Positions 1 through 9,509 of a stretch of DNA of 64,000 nt are shown here, in pieces; the stretch's first letter is position 1, and each line of letters begins with the position of its first letter. The notes beneath the pieces were generated by a model. That model saw nothing but the letters and a program-made list of their open reading frames with translations. It was not told the DNA's origin and made no database searches. The stretch lies in contig JAUYUB010000024.1 of the NCBI GenBank assembly GCA_030692765.1, forward strand, positions 124,001 to 188,000, read 5' to 3'. The translations under genes were made by a program, and so were the position numbers. The DNA is from Sulfuricurvum sp. (lineage in GTDB: Bacteria; Campylobacterota; Campylobacteria; Campylobacterales; Sulfurimonadaceae).

Positions 1-66
1 GTCTTAATCAATAATTTATGGTAGCTATTATACCATCCCTATTGAAAACATGGCATAGGGAAAAAG

Positions 67-195
67 ATGACTAAACTATGGTTAATTACGCTGACAGGTG
101 TCCTATTGATGCTAAGTGTAAGCGGATGCGGGTATAAAGCGCCACCATTTTATGAGAAACCAACTCCAGAAAAAGGGTCAACCGTTGCGCTATGA
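67..195 (+). CDS. Small lipoprotein, LptM/YifL-like (42 aa)
   Basis: A short reading frame that starts ATG and ends TGA inside the nadB frame. Residues 1-20 form a lipoprotein signal ending in a lipobox with SVSGC (lipid-accepting Cys near residue 21). The mature part begins CGYKAPPFY, recalling the CG-LKGPLYFP start of LptM (YifL), a small outer-membrane lipoprotein that helps LptD mature in Enterobacteria. lptD lies 10 kb downstream in this window. The LptM link is inferred from a very short motif; the lipoprotein call itself is firm. It overlaps the start of nadB and is probably translationally coupled to it. Confidence 0.7.
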   Translation: MTKLWLITLTGVLLMLSVSGCGYKAPPFYEKPTPEKGSTVAL

Positions 196-1624
196 TGTTG
201 TCATAATCGGTTCAGGAATAGCAGGCTTGTATGCCGCACTGAATCTTCCTAAAACGCTTAAAGTATTATTGATCAATAAATCCCATCCGTGGGAGTGCAA
301 TACTTATTATGCCCAAGGCGGCGTAACTACGGCGTACGATGATGCGGATATTGATTTGCATATCAAAGATACACTTGATGCAGGTTCCGGTATGTGTGAT
401 GCCAATGCCGTACGTTTGATGAGTGAAAGTTCGCAAGGGATTATTCAAGACCTTATCAAGCGAGGTTTTGGATTTGATACGGATGCCCAAGGCAATCTTT
501 TGTATACCAAAGAAGCGGCTCATTCACGCAACCGTATTTTACATGCAGGTGGAGATGCGACAGGGCGCCATTTACATTTCTTTTTACTGCAGCAAAACCC
601 TCATCCGATGTTATCAGATGCAACTGTGGTTGATCTTTTGATTCATAAGGGAGCTTGTTGCGGTGTTGAAGTGATCAGTGAGGGGAAGCGTCGTATTATT
701 GAAGCCAAGCACGTAATCATTGCCAGTGGCGGTGTCGGATCACTGTACGAGTATCATACAAATGCCCATACCATCAGCGCGGATATACATGGAATCTGTT
801 TGGAAAAAGGGATTGCTCTTGAAAACATGGAGATGATGCAGTTTCATCCTACGGTTTTTGTGAGCAACAGCGGGGCACGTAAACAGCTTCTCTCAGAAGC
901 ATTGAGAGGCGAGGGGGCATGGATTGTTGATGATAAGGGCTATCGCTTTTTGTTTGAGTACGACGAACGTGGAGAAATGGCTCCGCGCGATATTGTAAGT
1001 CGCGCGATTTTTGATTACAAACAGCGAACCTCTAGTCAAGTGTATCTTTCGTGTGAGCATTTTGATAAAGAGTATTTTAAAGAGCGTTTTCCTAATATCT
1101 ATAAAGCATTGCGGGATTTTGGTTATCATCTTCCCAAAGACAGGGTTCCTATCTCACCCGCATTTCACTATTCCGTCGGGGGTATCAAAAGCGATTTAGA
1201 GGGTAAGGTCCCGGGTATCAATAGACTGTATGTCATTGGAGAAGCAGCATGCACAGGAGTGCACGGGGCAAATCGTCTTGCAAGTAATTCACTGCTTGAA
1301 GGGCTTGTATTTGCCGTAAAAGTAGCTAACAATATCGTGCATACACCTACTCAAGGATGTTCTGAACCCTTCGTGATAGGTGATGATGTGTTAGAGTTGT
1401 CATCAGACAAAGAAAAAAAAGATCTGTTACGTAAAATAATGTGGCAAAAAGTATCCATTGTTCGTACTACGGCAGGTTTAAACAGTGCTTTGGATACGGT
1501 TAAGGCAATGCTGGATGAGCCTGTAGGGCGATTGCTTCTTTTACGTCTTTTGAGTGCGAAATGTATTATTGAGTCGGCGCTGAAACGGACTGAATCAATA
1601 GGGGTGCATTACATTACTGCTTGA
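185..1624 (+). CDS. nadB: L-aspartate oxidase NadB
   Basis: FAD enzyme that oxidises L-aspartate to iminoaspartate, the first step of de novo NAD synthesis, in the cytoplasm. The N-terminus has the dinucleotide-binding motif GSGIAGLYAA. The substrate region shows YYAQGGVTTA, HSRNRILHAGGDATG and HGANRLASNSLLEGLVF, all typical of NadB and its fumarate reductase relatives. The frame is open from ATG 152, but TTG 185 gives the usual MRYDVVIIGSG start and has an AAGGG about 7 bases upstream, whereas ATG 152 has no ribosome site. The product is about 479 aa. Its 3' end overlaps the convergent antiporter gene by 16 bases. Assignment is secure; only the start is uncertain. Confidence 0.93.
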   Translation: MRYDVVIIGSGIAGLYAALNLPKTLKVLLINKSHPWECNTYYAQGGVTTAYDDADIDLHIKDTLDAGSGMCDANAVRLMSESSQGIIQDLIKRGFGFDTDAQGNLLYTKEAAHSRNRILHAGGDATGRHLHFFLLQQNPHPMLSDATVVDLLIHKGACCGVEVISEGKRRIIEAKHVIIASGGVGSLYEYHTNAHTISADIHGICLEKGIALENMEMMQFHPTVFVSNSGARKQLLSEALRGEGAWIVDDKGYRFLFEYDERGEMAPRDIVSRAIFDYKQRTSSQVYLSCEHFDKEYFKERFPNIYKALRDFGYHLPKDRVPISPAFHYSVGGIKSDLEGKVPGINRLYVIGEAACTGVHGANRLASNSLLEGLVFAVKVANNIVHTPTQGCSEPFVIGDDVLELSSDKEKKDLLRKIMWQKVSIVRTTAGLNSALDTVKAMLDEPVGRLLLLRLLSAKCIIESALKRTESIGVHYITA

Positions 1625-2943
1625 TCTCGTTTTTCATGGGAGTTTGCCGCATATTTGAGTAAAAATGGGACACTTAGATTTAGGATAAATGCTGCTACCG
1701 AGATTAAAAGCAAATCTGAACCCGTGATGAGCTTCATGGAAAGTGCTGCAATCGCGACGAGAAAGGTGACCTCGGCACGTCCTTGCATCGCCACGCCGAT
1801 GAGTATCGAAGAGCGCCATGGAAGGCCGTTGATATAACGGGCTGTAAATGAAGCGGCAAACAATTGAATGACAAATAATACGCCAGCTAGCAAAAATGCA
1901 TGGCTAAGAATCCCCATAAAGAGTGAAAAACTTTTGATTTCCATGTGCAATCCGATACTGATAAAAAACATTGGGGCAAAGAAATAAAGGGTTAAAAAAC
2001 GAAGTTTTTCAATACTGCCATGGAAAAGCTTATCCCCTTCATCCGTGGTTGACAAATCAGCGTTAAAATGTTCTTTATTGATTATAAGTCCCATGAAATA
2101 AGCACCAAGGGCAATACTGGTTTCAAAAAATTGGGCGATAAACGATCCTATGAAAGCCAAAAAAATCATAATAATAATTGCCACATTTTCTTCTTGACGC
2201 CCTAAAAAATTGGCGGCGCCTGCATGGGTATAAATGGAAGTTTTGGTTTTTGTAAGAAGCTGAATGAGTACACTTTTGTGAGTGAGTGATGAAGTTGGAC
2301 GGAAATGAAAAAATAAATAAGCAATAAGACTCATAAGGGTCATAAAAAATAAAAAATTGGAAACGGGTTGTACTGCCAATGAGGTTATTGTTTCAAAAGA
2401 AATACCCAACGAAGCGGTTCCTTGAAGAGATACAAGAATTCCTCCCAGTACGCCCCATAAAATAAGAGAGATTACATCGTCAGTTAATGCTGCGGCCACA
2501 ATAACAGGTTGAAGTTTATGTTTGGCACTAAAAGAGAGTGTATTGAGTGTTAAAAAGGCGATACCGATAGAGGTTGGAGTAAAGGCCATTGCAAAGACGA
2601 TCGATTTTATCACATCGTGCGAGAGGGAATATTCAGTAAAGTAAATCGCAAGAAAGGGCAATATCACACCGGCTACGGCAATTTTCCATCCTGTTTTAAT
2701 CCCCGCAGTAAAGCTTTTTAGATTTTCTTCCAGACCAAGATAGAAAAATAAAAAGATGGTTCCGATAAATGCAAAGGTTTCAATGGTAGCAGATTCAGGG
2801 GAGAGAAGATGAAGATTAACGGCGGCGAGTCCACCGATTAGATAAAAAAGGACATCGGCAATTCCCGTTTTTTTCGATGCCCACAGAGAACCAATAATAA
2901 TGATAAGTAAATAAAGCAAGATAAGGGTAGTAATCATTTCCAC
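1609..2943 (-). CDS. Cation:proton antiporter, CPA2 (KefB/Na+-H+ exchanger) family
   Basis: Inner-membrane protein of 444 aa made almost entirely of hydrophobic helices. Family-typical segments are visible: LFFYLGLEENL near residue 65-75, the unwound-helix type AALTDDVISLILWG near 150 with the DD pair expected in proton-coupled antiporters, and AMQGRAEVTFLVA near 390. No C-terminal nucleotide-binding (RCK) domain is present, so this is the membrane unit only. It probably exchanges Na+ or K+ for H+; the ion cannot be read from sequence. The gene is convergent with nadB and divergent from the P-type ATPase, both membrane ion transporters. Confidence 0.85.
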   Translation of the reverse strand: MEMITTLILLYLLIIIIGSLWASKKTGIADVLFYLIGGLAAVNLHLLSPESATIETFAFIGTIFLFFYLGLEENLKSFTAGIKTGWKIAVAGVILPFLAIYFTEYSLSHDVIKSIVFAMAFTPTSIGIAFLTLNTLSFSAKHKLQPVIVAAALTDDVISLILWGVLGGILVSLQGTASLGISFETITSLAVQPVSNFLFFMTLMSLIAYLFFHFRPTSSLTHKSVLIQLLTKTKTSIYTHAGAANFLGRQEENVAIIIMIFLAFIGSFIAQFFETSIALGAYFMGLIINKEHFNADLSTTDEGDKLFHGSIEKLRFLTLYFFAPMFFISIGLHMEIKSFSLFMGILSHAFLLAGVLFVIQLFAASFTARYINGLPWRSSILIGVAMQGRAEVTFLVAIAALSMKLITGSDLLLISVAAFILNLSVPFLLKYAANSHEKRDQAVM

Positions 2944-3086
2944 AGGAGTTGAGCCTCTTTTTTTGGTTATTGTATCAAATCTTAAACAAGTTTAGAGCAT
3001 ATTTTATTGGTTTCTTGTTCCTTTTTTAGGCTGTTATTAAACTTTTTCCCAAAATAATCTTTTATTTTTGGATCATTAATCTTTGC

Positions 3087-3092
3087 TATAAT
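3087..3092 (+). promoter_or_regulatory. -10 box of the P-type ATPase gene
   Basis: TATAAT 29 bases before the ATG at 3121, in an AT-rich intergenic stretch. No convincing -35 is seen, which is usual for sigma-70 promoters of Campylobacterota. Confidence 0.55.
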
Positions 3093-3120
3093 CAAACAAT
3101 GCCAAGATAAAGAGATAAAA

Positions 3121-5664
3121 ATGGTACCTCCTCAATTTCCATGGTCCGTTAGCTCGGACGATATTCTAGAACATTTGCAGACAACGGCGCATGGGTTAGA
3201 GGTGAGCGAGGCCGACAGACGCTATCAAACCTTTGGCCCCAATACTCTCATGGCAGAGGAACGTTCGAAAACAAAGATGTTTTTTGCTCAATTTGCAAGC
3301 CCTATTGTCCTTATCTTGATTGCCGCGGCGCTTATGAGTTTTTTTATGGGGCATACGAAAGATGCGATAGCGATACTTGCGATTCTCATTATTAACGCGA
3401 TTTTGGGATTTTATCAAGAGCTCAAAGCAGAAACGTCTATCCGATCTCTTCAACGGCTTACTGAAAGCCATGTTTATGTTTTTCGTAACGGAATTGAGAC
3501 TCTTCTTCCTGCCCGTGAATTGGTGCCGGGCGACATTGTCAGTGTCAGTGAGGGCAATGTTGTTCCCGCTGATATACGCTTAGTGCAATCACATGGATTG
3601 CAGGTGGATGAGGCTGTATTGACCGGAGAGTCTCTTCCAAGAGATAAAATGAGCGATTCGATTCTTGAACAAACCGTTCCGATGTATGAGCAAATCAATT
3701 GCCTTTTTTCAGGAACGTCCGTCTTGCGAGGTAAAGCGATGGGAGTGGTTTACGCCACGGCGGATAAAACTGCTATTGCCCGTATTGCACAAGCGGCACA
3801 GAAAACTTCTCCACAATCCCCCTTAACACGATCGATGCGTAAGGTATCTCGTCAATGGCTTGGCGCCGTTATCGTCATTTTGATTGTGCTGGGAATTATT
3901 GCGCTGATACAGGGGCGCAGTGCCGATGAGATGGCGATGATTCTTCTCGCCCAGCTCGTTTCTGCGGTTCCTGAGGGACTTCCGATTGTTATTACGCTTA
4001 TTTTGGCAATCGGCGCTCATAGGTTGAGCCGCCATAAAATTTTAGTTCGCCATCTTCCTTCTGTGGAATCGCTGGGGAGTGCTACGATTATTGCGACCGA
4101 TAAAACCGGTACGATTACCGAGGGGATTTTGTCGGTGAAAGAATCGTTTTTTTTGAATGAAGCAGAACTGCGTCGCTGTGCCGCACTGTGTAATGATGCG
4201 CATAATTCACTGGGGGACAGTATTGATGTAGCCCTCTCGCGATGGCTCGGAAAAGATTTTGAAACGCTTAACAGTATGCATCAACGGGTTTTTTATCACC
4301 CTTTTGATCCAAAATCACGGATGATGGCCACGGTCAATAAAATCGGCGATCAGGAAAGACTCTATCTAAAAGGGGCCTATGAAGCGCTGATCGCATTGGC
4401 AACCAATTCCGCCGATAACCTCAAAAAGCTCAGTGATGCTCATGATAAAATGGCGTCGCTTGGATTGCGCATATTGGCGTTTGGGACCAGCGACAGCGGA
4501 TGGGAGGATCCTGAAAAGTGGGAGATTACCCTCACCGGATTGATCGCCTTTGCTGATAAGTCAAAAGAAGGGGTCAAAGAGGCGATCGCCCTGGCACAAA
4601 ATGCAGGCATTCGTTTGATTATGATTACGGGAGACAACCCCATAACGGCAGAAGTTATCGCCAGAGAAGTGGGTATAGTGCATGATCATGACCGTTTTTT
4701 GACCGGAAAAGAGATCGATGGGTTCACTAATAAGGAACTCTTGAAAGCTTTAAAAAATACCTCTGTGATTGCCCGCGCCATGCCCGAACATAAATATCGG
4801 ATTGTCCAAACGCTGCAAAAAAGCGGTGAGATCGTTGCCGTTACTGGGGATGGGGTTAACGATGTTCCTGCATTGAAAGCGGCTGATTTAGGAATTGCGA
4901 TGGGAAGCGGCAGTGAAGCGGCAAAATCTTCTGCCAAAATGGTTATTGTGGACAATAACCTGGGGGTGATTGTTAATGCCATACGTGAGGGGAGAGTAAT
5001 TGCCGACAACTTACGTAAAGTGCTTTTTTATCTTCTGGCTACGAGTTTGGATGAAATTATTATCATTACGACGGCGATATTGATGGCCCTTCCGCTCCCG
5101 CTGCATCCGACACAGATATTATGGGTTAATATCCTCACAGAAGGTGTTTGTGATAAAGCTTTTGCCGTATGTAAAGAAGAAGGAGAGGTCATGCGCCGTC
5201 CGGTTCGTCGCATGGCGAGCCAGTTTCTTGATCGCAGAACACTCCAGCGGATTGTTTGGGTTGCATTTGCAACGGCCATTGTTGTCCTGTCCCTTTATTT
5301 ATATCTGCTTTCGCATGATTATTCTTATCACATGGCACTCACGGCATCCTTTTCAACGCTGGTAGTCTCACAGTGGATCAATGCGGTTCTTGCCCAAAAA
5401 GAGTCGGAACCATTCTTGAAAAACATCCGAAATAGTGTGACGATTAATCCCTGGATATGGGCCGGCATCGCTTTTGGAATAGTGCTTCAAGCTCTGGCAC
5501 TGTATGTTCTGCCTGAATGGTTTCACAGTGTTCCTCCGACACCCGAAATATTAGGATACATTCTGATGGCAGCGTTGGGTAATTTTATGCTTGTAGAAGG
5601 GTACAAATGGTGGGAATATCGATTTTATAAAGATAAGAGAGCAAAAGGACATATCCAAAATTAA
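3121..5664 (+). CDS. P2-type cation-transporting ATPase
   Basis: Inner-membrane ion pump of 847 aa. Domains in order: cation ATPase N-terminal domain (1-70), actuator with LTGES near 180, helix M4 with PEGLP near 285, phosphorylation site DKTGT at Asp327, nucleotide domain with KGAYEAL, hinge TGDGVNDVPAL, and C-terminal helices. PEGLP places it among P2 (Ca2+-type) pumps. The M5/M6 ion-binding positions are altered relative to SERCA: the M5 Asn-x-x-Glu is read here as S-L-D-E, and M6 N-x-x-T-D is N-I-L-T-E, so the transported ion is uncertain. It stands alone after a strong -10 box. A second, differently related P2 pump lies at 28112. Confidence 0.9.
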   Translation: MVPPQFPWSVSSDDILEHLQTTAHGLEVSEADRRYQTFGPNTLMAEERSKTKMFFAQFASPIVLILIAAALMSFFMGHTKDAIAILAILIINAILGFYQELKAETSIRSLQRLTESHVYVFRNGIETLLPARELVPGDIVSVSEGNVVPADIRLVQSHGLQVDEAVLTGESLPRDKMSDSILEQTVPMYEQINCLFSGTSVLRGKAMGVVYATADKTAIARIAQAAQKTSPQSPLTRSMRKVSRQWLGAVIVILIVLGIIALIQGRSADEMAMILLAQLVSAVPEGLPIVITLILAIGAHRLSRHKILVRHLPSVESLGSATIIATDKTGTITEGILSVKESFFLNEAELRRCAALCNDAHNSLGDSIDVALSRWLGKDFETLNSMHQRVFYHPFDPKSRMMATVNKIGDQERLYLKGAYEALIALATNSADNLKKLSDAHDKMASLGLRILAFGTSDSGWEDPEKWEITLTGLIAFADKSKEGVKEAIALAQNAGIRLIMITGDNPITAEVIAREVGIVHDHDRFLTGKEIDGFTNKELLKALKNTSVIARAMPEHKYRIVQTLQKSGEIVAVTGDGVNDVPALKAADLGIAMGSGSEAAKSSAKMVIVDNNLGVIVNAIREGRVIADNLRKVLFYLLATSLDEIIIITTAILMALPLPLHPTQILWVNILTEGVCDKAFAVCKEEGEVMRRPVRRMASQFLDRRTLQRIVWVAFATAIVVLSLYLYLLSHDYSYHMALTASFSTLVVSQWINAVLAQKESEPFLKNIRNSVTINPWIWAGIAFGIVLQALALYVLPEWFHSVPPTPEILGYILMAALGNFMLVEGYKWWEYRFYKDKRAKGHIQN

Positions 5665-5740
5665 ACTACGATGAGGTATTATTTCATTAATACAAAGGGT
5701 TTTATCCCTCTTCAAAATATCTTCTTCCAAAGGCCTACCC

Positions 5741-7285
5741 GTGAAAGACGTTAGCATCATCATCCTCGATTTTGGTTCTCAGTATACCCAGCTCATTGCC
5801 AGACGTTTGCGTGAAGACAAAGTGTATTGTGAAGTTTTGCCGTATCGCACGACTTCGGATGCCATCAAAGCCAAAAATCCTAAGGGAATCATTTTGAGCG
5901 GCGGTCCCTCATCGGTTTATAACGAAGATGCGTATACGGTTGATCTTGGTGTCTATGCTCTTGGTATCCCTGTACTTGGGATTTGTTACGGTATGCAGCG
6001 TATCGCCGTTGATTTTGGCGGTTCGGTGATTCGCAGTGACCATCATGAGTATGGTCAAGCAGAACTCACAATCGATTTAACCCAAAATTCTCTCCTTTTC
6101 CAAGGGTGTGAAGATGAGCGTAATGTTTGGATGAGCCATTCAGACAAAGTAGACGTATTACCGGAAGGTTTCATCTCTATTGCTCACTCGACTAACTCCC
6201 CATATGCAGCGATCGCTCATGAAGAAAAAATGGTTTATGCAATGCAGTATCACCCAGAAGTTCACCACTCTGAAGAGGGATACTTGATGTTGCGCAATTT
6301 TGCACTGAACATTTGTGGTGTTACCGAAAAATGGGATATGGGGCATTTCCTCAAAGAGCAAATCGTCAAAATCCGTGCCCAAGTGGGTGATGGAAAAGTG
6401 CTATGTGCCCTTAGTGGTGGGGTAGATTCCAGCGTGGTTGCAGCATTGCTGTATGAAGCGATTGGTGACCAGCTGATTCCAGTATTTGTGGACAATGGTG
6501 TGCTACGTAAAGGGGAGCGTGAATCAGTCGAAAATATTTTCAAAGTTCATCTCAAAGTTCCTCTTGTCGTTGCGGATGCAGCAGATTTGTTTTTGGGCAA
6601 ACTTGCAGGTGTCACCGATCCTGAGACGAAGCGCAAAATCATCGGACACACATTTATCGAAGTGTTCGAGGCAGAGGCTAAAAAACATGAGGGGATTAAA
6701 TTCCTCGCCCAAGGTACATTGTATCCTGATGTTATCGAGTCCATCTCTCCCAATGGTGCATCGGTAACGATCAAATCGCACCATAATGTTGGTGGATTGC
6801 CTGATTGGATGGATTTTGAGCTTATTGAGCCATTACGCGACTTGTTCAAAGACGAGGTTAGACGTTTGGGTACTGAACTAGGGCTTCCTGATTATCTCAT
6901 CAATCGTCATCCGTTCCCAGGACCTGGATTGGCAATACGTATTATGGGAGAAGTTAACCGTCCTGATTTGACGATGCTACGTGATGCCGATGTGATTTTA
7001 CTTGATGAACTTAAAGCCAGTGGTTATTACACCAAAACATGGCAAGCATTTGTGGTACTTCTAAACGTTAAATCTGTAGGAGTTATGGGGGATAACCGTA
7101 CGTATGATAACACGGTGTGTGTGCGTGTTGTTGAGGCCGTAGATGGTATGACTGCAACGTTTGCCCATTTGCCTCATACGTTGCTAGAACGTATCAGCCG
7201 TCGTATTATTAACGAAGTGGACGGGATTAACCGCGTTGTCTACGATATCAGCTCCAAACCACCTGCAACGATCGAGTGGGAATAA
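5741..7285 (+). CDS. guaA: GMP synthase (glutamine-hydrolysing)
   Basis: Converts XMP to GMP using ATP and glutamine in purine synthesis. The 514-aa protein has an N-terminal class I glutamine amidotransferase with the nucleophile in GICYG and the His/Glu pair in [11 protein letters not shown]. It is followed by the ATP-pyrophosphatase P-loop SGGVDSS near residue 225 and the C-terminal dimerisation domain ending KPPATIEWE, the canonical GuaA end. The start is GTG at 5741. hemD follows with its effective start 11 bases after the stop. Full length and intact. Confidence 0.97.
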   Translation: MKDVSIIILDFGSQYTQLIARRLREDKVYCEVLPYRTTSDAIKAKNPKGIILSGGPSSVYNEDAYTVDLGVYALGIPVLGICYGMQRIAVDFGGSVIRSDHHEYGQAELTIDLTQNSLLFQGCEDERNVWMSHSDKVDVLPEGFISIAHSTNSPYAAIAHEEKMVYAMQYHPEVHHSEEGYLMLRNFALNICGVTEKWDMGHFLKEQIVKIRAQVGDGKVLCALSGGVDSSVVAALLYEAIGDQLIPVFVDNGVLRKGERESVENIFKVHLKVPLVVADAADLFLGKLAGVTDPETKRKIIGHTFIEVFEAEAKKHEGIKFLAQGTLYPDVIESISPNGASVTIKSHHNVGGLPDWMDFELIEPLRDLFKDEVRRLGTELGLPDYLINRHPFPGPGLAIRIMGEVNRPDLTMLRDADVILLDELKASGYYTKTWQAFVVLLNVKSVGVMGDNRTYDNTVCVRVVEAVDGMTATFAHLPHTLLERISRRIINEVDGINRVVYDISSKPPATIEWE

Positions 7286-7296
7286 GGGGCACGCGT

Positions 7297-7941
7297 TTGC
7301 GCCCTATCTATCTAATCTCTAAAACTTCATCAGATGAACTGATGGATGACGTTACTCATATTCCTATTCTCTCCATACACTTTTTAACTCCTGTGATTGA
7401 TTTTAATCTTTATGATGGAATCATTGTGACTTCCAAACAAGCAGCTGTTGCATTAAAATTTTACATGCCCGATTGGAATAGACTGAAGGTGGTGTGTGTC
7501 GGTGAATCAACTGCTAAAGTAATGAAGGAATTGGGCGCTCGCCATATTGAGCTAGCCCATGGATATGGGATGAGTATTTTGGAAGTATTGTCTCCTCATG
7601 AGGGAAAATGGTTGTATCTGCGCCCCAAAATGATTGCTTCCTCGTGGCCTGTTCATGCGCGTGAATCGGGAATAGAGCTTGACGAAGTGATTATCTATGA
7701 AACAGCTTGTAATGACGACATTAAAGAAATACAAATAGCGCAAAACAGTGTGCTTATTTTTACATCGCCCTCAAGCGTAGAATGCTTTAGTAAGCAAGCG
7801 GATATTCTACCAACACATGGTGTTATTGTGATCGGAAAAACAACTCAAAATGCACTTCCAAAAGGGGTAAAATCGCTTTTAAGTGCCCAAACGAGTATTA
7901 TTTCTTGCGTAGAAATGGCACGTAAAATAGGGATTTCTTGA
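7297..7941 (+). CDS. hemD: Uroporphyrinogen-III synthase HemD
   Basis: Cyclises hydroxymethylbilane to uroporphyrinogen III in haem, sirohaem and cobalamin synthesis. Family features: RPIYLISKTSSD at the start, GIIVTSKQAAVAL, VCVGESTAKVM and FTSPSSVECF in the second half. The frame is open from GTG 7276 inside guaA, but TTG 7297 has an AAGGGG 7 bases upstream and gives the usual MRPIYLIS start, so I prefer it (214 aa). HemD proteins diverge fast, so the call rests on these short motifs and on length. It probably forms an operon with guaA. Confidence 0.85.
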   Translation: MRPIYLISKTSSDELMDDVTHIPILSIHFLTPVIDFNLYDGIIVTSKQAAVALKFYMPDWNRLKVVCVGESTAKVMKELGARHIELAHGYGMSILEVLSPHEGKWLYLRPKMIASSWPVHARESGIELDEVIIYETACNDDIKEIQIAQNSVLIFTSPSSVECFSKQADILPTHGVIVIGKTTQNALPKGVKSLLSAQTSIISCVEMARKIGIS

Positions 7942-7973
7942 AACTTTATTATCCATATTAAGCTTTTTGAGGT

Positions 7974-7979
7974 TATAAT
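7974..7979 (+). promoter_or_regulatory. -10 box of the 6S-like RNA
   Basis: TATAAT directly downstream of hemD and 7-12 bases before the predicted 5' end of the structured RNA. No -35 match at proper spacing. Confidence 0.55.
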
Positions 7980-7985
7980 TATCTT

Positions 7986-8175
7986 TACCTGGGCGCAGCG
8001 AGTAATCGCATTTGAGGGTTCTACATATACACTTAGTGGTATCGGTAGTCACCTTGGTGTGTCGGTGGTCTCGTTTGAGCGCGAAAGCGCGAGAGATTGC
8101 CGCCGGAGGGGTGCTCGATCTGCTTAATTACGCTTTGAGAACCAAAGCTACTGCGAAAACGCCCGCCTGGGCTTT
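7986..8175 (+). ncRNA. ssrS: 6S RNA (SsrS) candidate
   Basis: A GC-rich, non-coding stretch that folds as one long rod. The closing stem pairs GGGCG (7991) with CGCCC (8160) and CAG (7996) with CTG (8151). GGTTCT (8017) pairs with AGAACC (8138). Then comes a large unpaired bubble (8023-8040 opposite 8121-8137). Above it ATCG (8041)/CGAT (8116), CACC (8050)/GGTG (8110) and CGGTGG (8063)/CCGCCG (8100) pair, and the rod is capped by GCGC-GAAA-GCGC (8079-8090). Closing stem, central bubble and apical stem are the architecture of 6S RNA, which mimics an open promoter and binds sigma-70 RNA polymerase. I recall that in Campylobacterota this gene sits just before purD, as here. Pairings were worked out by eye; ends are approximate. 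Confidence 0.68.
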
Positions 8176-8176
8176 T

Positions 8177-8222
8177 ACCCTTTTAAAATGTCATTTTTGG
8201 TATTTTAAAAGGGTATTATTTT
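8177..8222 (+). terminator. Intrinsic terminator after the 6S-like RNA
   Basis: Perfect 13-bp inverted repeat (ACCCTTTTAAAAT at 8177-8189, its complement at 8202-8214) with a 12-base loop, followed by ATTATTTTTATT. It lies between the RNA and purD. Confidence 0.65.
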
Positions 8223-8240
8223 TATTCAAACGGGGTGTGT

Positions 8241-9509
8241 ATGCGTGTAATGATAATCGGCAGCGGTGGGCGTGAGTTTTCAATTGGAAGAGTATTGACG
8301 CAAGACAGTGCGGTTGAAAAGGTCTATTTTGCTCCCGGTAACGGTGCTACGCCGATGCTTGGTGAAAACGTTGCATTGAGCGATTTCAACGAGCTTGCAC
8401 AATTCGCTTTTGATAACGCGATTGATCTAACGATCGTCGGTCCTGAAGGCCCTTTAAGCGAGGGGATTGTTGATGTGTTCAAAGCGAAAGGGCTTGTTAT
8501 TTTTGGTCCTACCAAAGCCGCGGCACAGCTAGAGGGTTCAAAAGTCTACATGAAAAACTTTTTAGCCAAATATGGCATTCCTACGGCACGTTATATTGAA
8601 ACAGGTCACATTGAAGAGGCCTTTAAATTTATTGACAGCTTGCTGTTACCGATTGTTGTCAAAGCTGATGGCTTATGTGCGGGCAAAGGAGTTATTATCG
8701 CTCTTACATACGATGAAGCAAAAGTAGCGGTCTCTGAAATGCTTAGCGGAAAATCATTCGGTGATGCGGGCAAGCGTGTGGTTGTCGAAGAGTTTTTGGA
8801 CGGTTATGAGCTTTCGATGTTTGCATTGTGCGATGGAAAAGACTTTATTTTACTGCCTGCAGCACAAGACCACAAGCGTCTTTTAGATGGTGATGAGGGC
8901 CCAAATACAGGCGGTATGGGTGCGTATGCTCCAACTCCTCTTGTGGATGATTTGATTTATGAAAAAGTCAAAGAGCGTGTGGTTCGCCCAACCCTCAAAG
9001 GGATGCAAGAAGAAGGAGCACCATTCGAGGGTGTTCTCTTTATTGGAATTATGGTGGTAAACGGTGAGCCGATTACCCTGGAATTCAACGTCCGTTTTGG
9101 AGACCCTGAGTGTGAGATTTTGATGCCGTTGCTTAAAACACCGGCAAGCGAACTGTTTTACAAAGCCGCAACCAAACAACTCGACACCCTTAATATCGAA
9201 TTTCATGATAAATACGCTGTGGGCGTCGTCATGGCGAGTAAAAACTATCCGTATGACAACTCTGTGCCTGCTGAGATTGTGGTGGATACGATCCATCATG
9301 ATGAGATTTTGCAAAACACTCACATAGCTTATGCCGGCGTGAGTACAGAAGATGGTAAGCTTTATGCAAACGGAGGACGTGTTCTTGTATGTGTCGGAGT
9401 GGGTGACAGTATCAAGAGCGCACGTGATCGTGCCTATATGCTCTGCGGTCAAGTTCATTTTGCAGGTAAAAAACTGCGTACCGATATAGCCTATCAAGCG
9501 CTTCGCTAA
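8241..9509 (+). CDS. purD: Phosphoribosylamine-glycine ligase PurD
   Basis: ATP-grasp enzyme that makes glycinamide ribonucleotide, the second step of purine synthesis. The start ATG 8241 gives MRVMIIGSGGREFSIG, the canonical N-terminus, rather than the open frame from 8235. Other family motifs: NDLTIVGPEGPLSEGIVD-like segment near residue 65, VVKADGLCAGKGV in the ATP-grasp, GPNTGGMGAY, and EFNVRFGDPECE with metal-binding residues. 422 aa, full length. The stop codon overlaps the start of the RDD protein by one base (TAATG), so the two are translationally coupled. Confidence 0.96.
   Translation: MRVMIIGSGGREFSIGRVLTQDSAVEKVYFAPGNGATPMLGENVALSDFNELAQFAFDNAIDLTIVGPEGPLSEGIVDVFKAKGLVIFGPTKAAAQLEGSKVYMKNFLAKYGIPTARYIETGHIEEAFKFIDSLLLPIVVKADGLCAGKGVIIALTYDEAKVAVSEMLSGKSFGDAGKRVVVEEFLDGYELSMFALCDGKDFILLPAAQDHKRLLDGDEGPNTGGMGAYAPTPLVDDLIYEKVKERVVRPTLKGMQEEGAPFEGVLFIGIMVVNGEPITLEFNVRFGDPECEILMPLLKTPASELFYKAATKQLDTLNIEFHDKYAVGVVMASKNYPYDNSVPAEIVVDTIHHDEILQNTHIAYAGVSTEDGKLYANGGRVLVCVGVGDSIKSARDRAYMLCGQVHFAGKKLRTDIAYQALR

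Noticed and set aside
7990-8176. SRP (4.5S) RNA or tmRNA instead of 6S RNA
   Set aside because: No SRP apical motif with GGAA loop and asymmetric bulge, and no tRNA-like end or tag-peptide frame were found; the two-sided central bubble suits 6S RNA better.
8012-8275. 87-aa frame before purD as a gene
   Set aside because: It lies inside the structured RNA and its terminator, has no ribosome site and shows low-complexity, non-protein-like composition.
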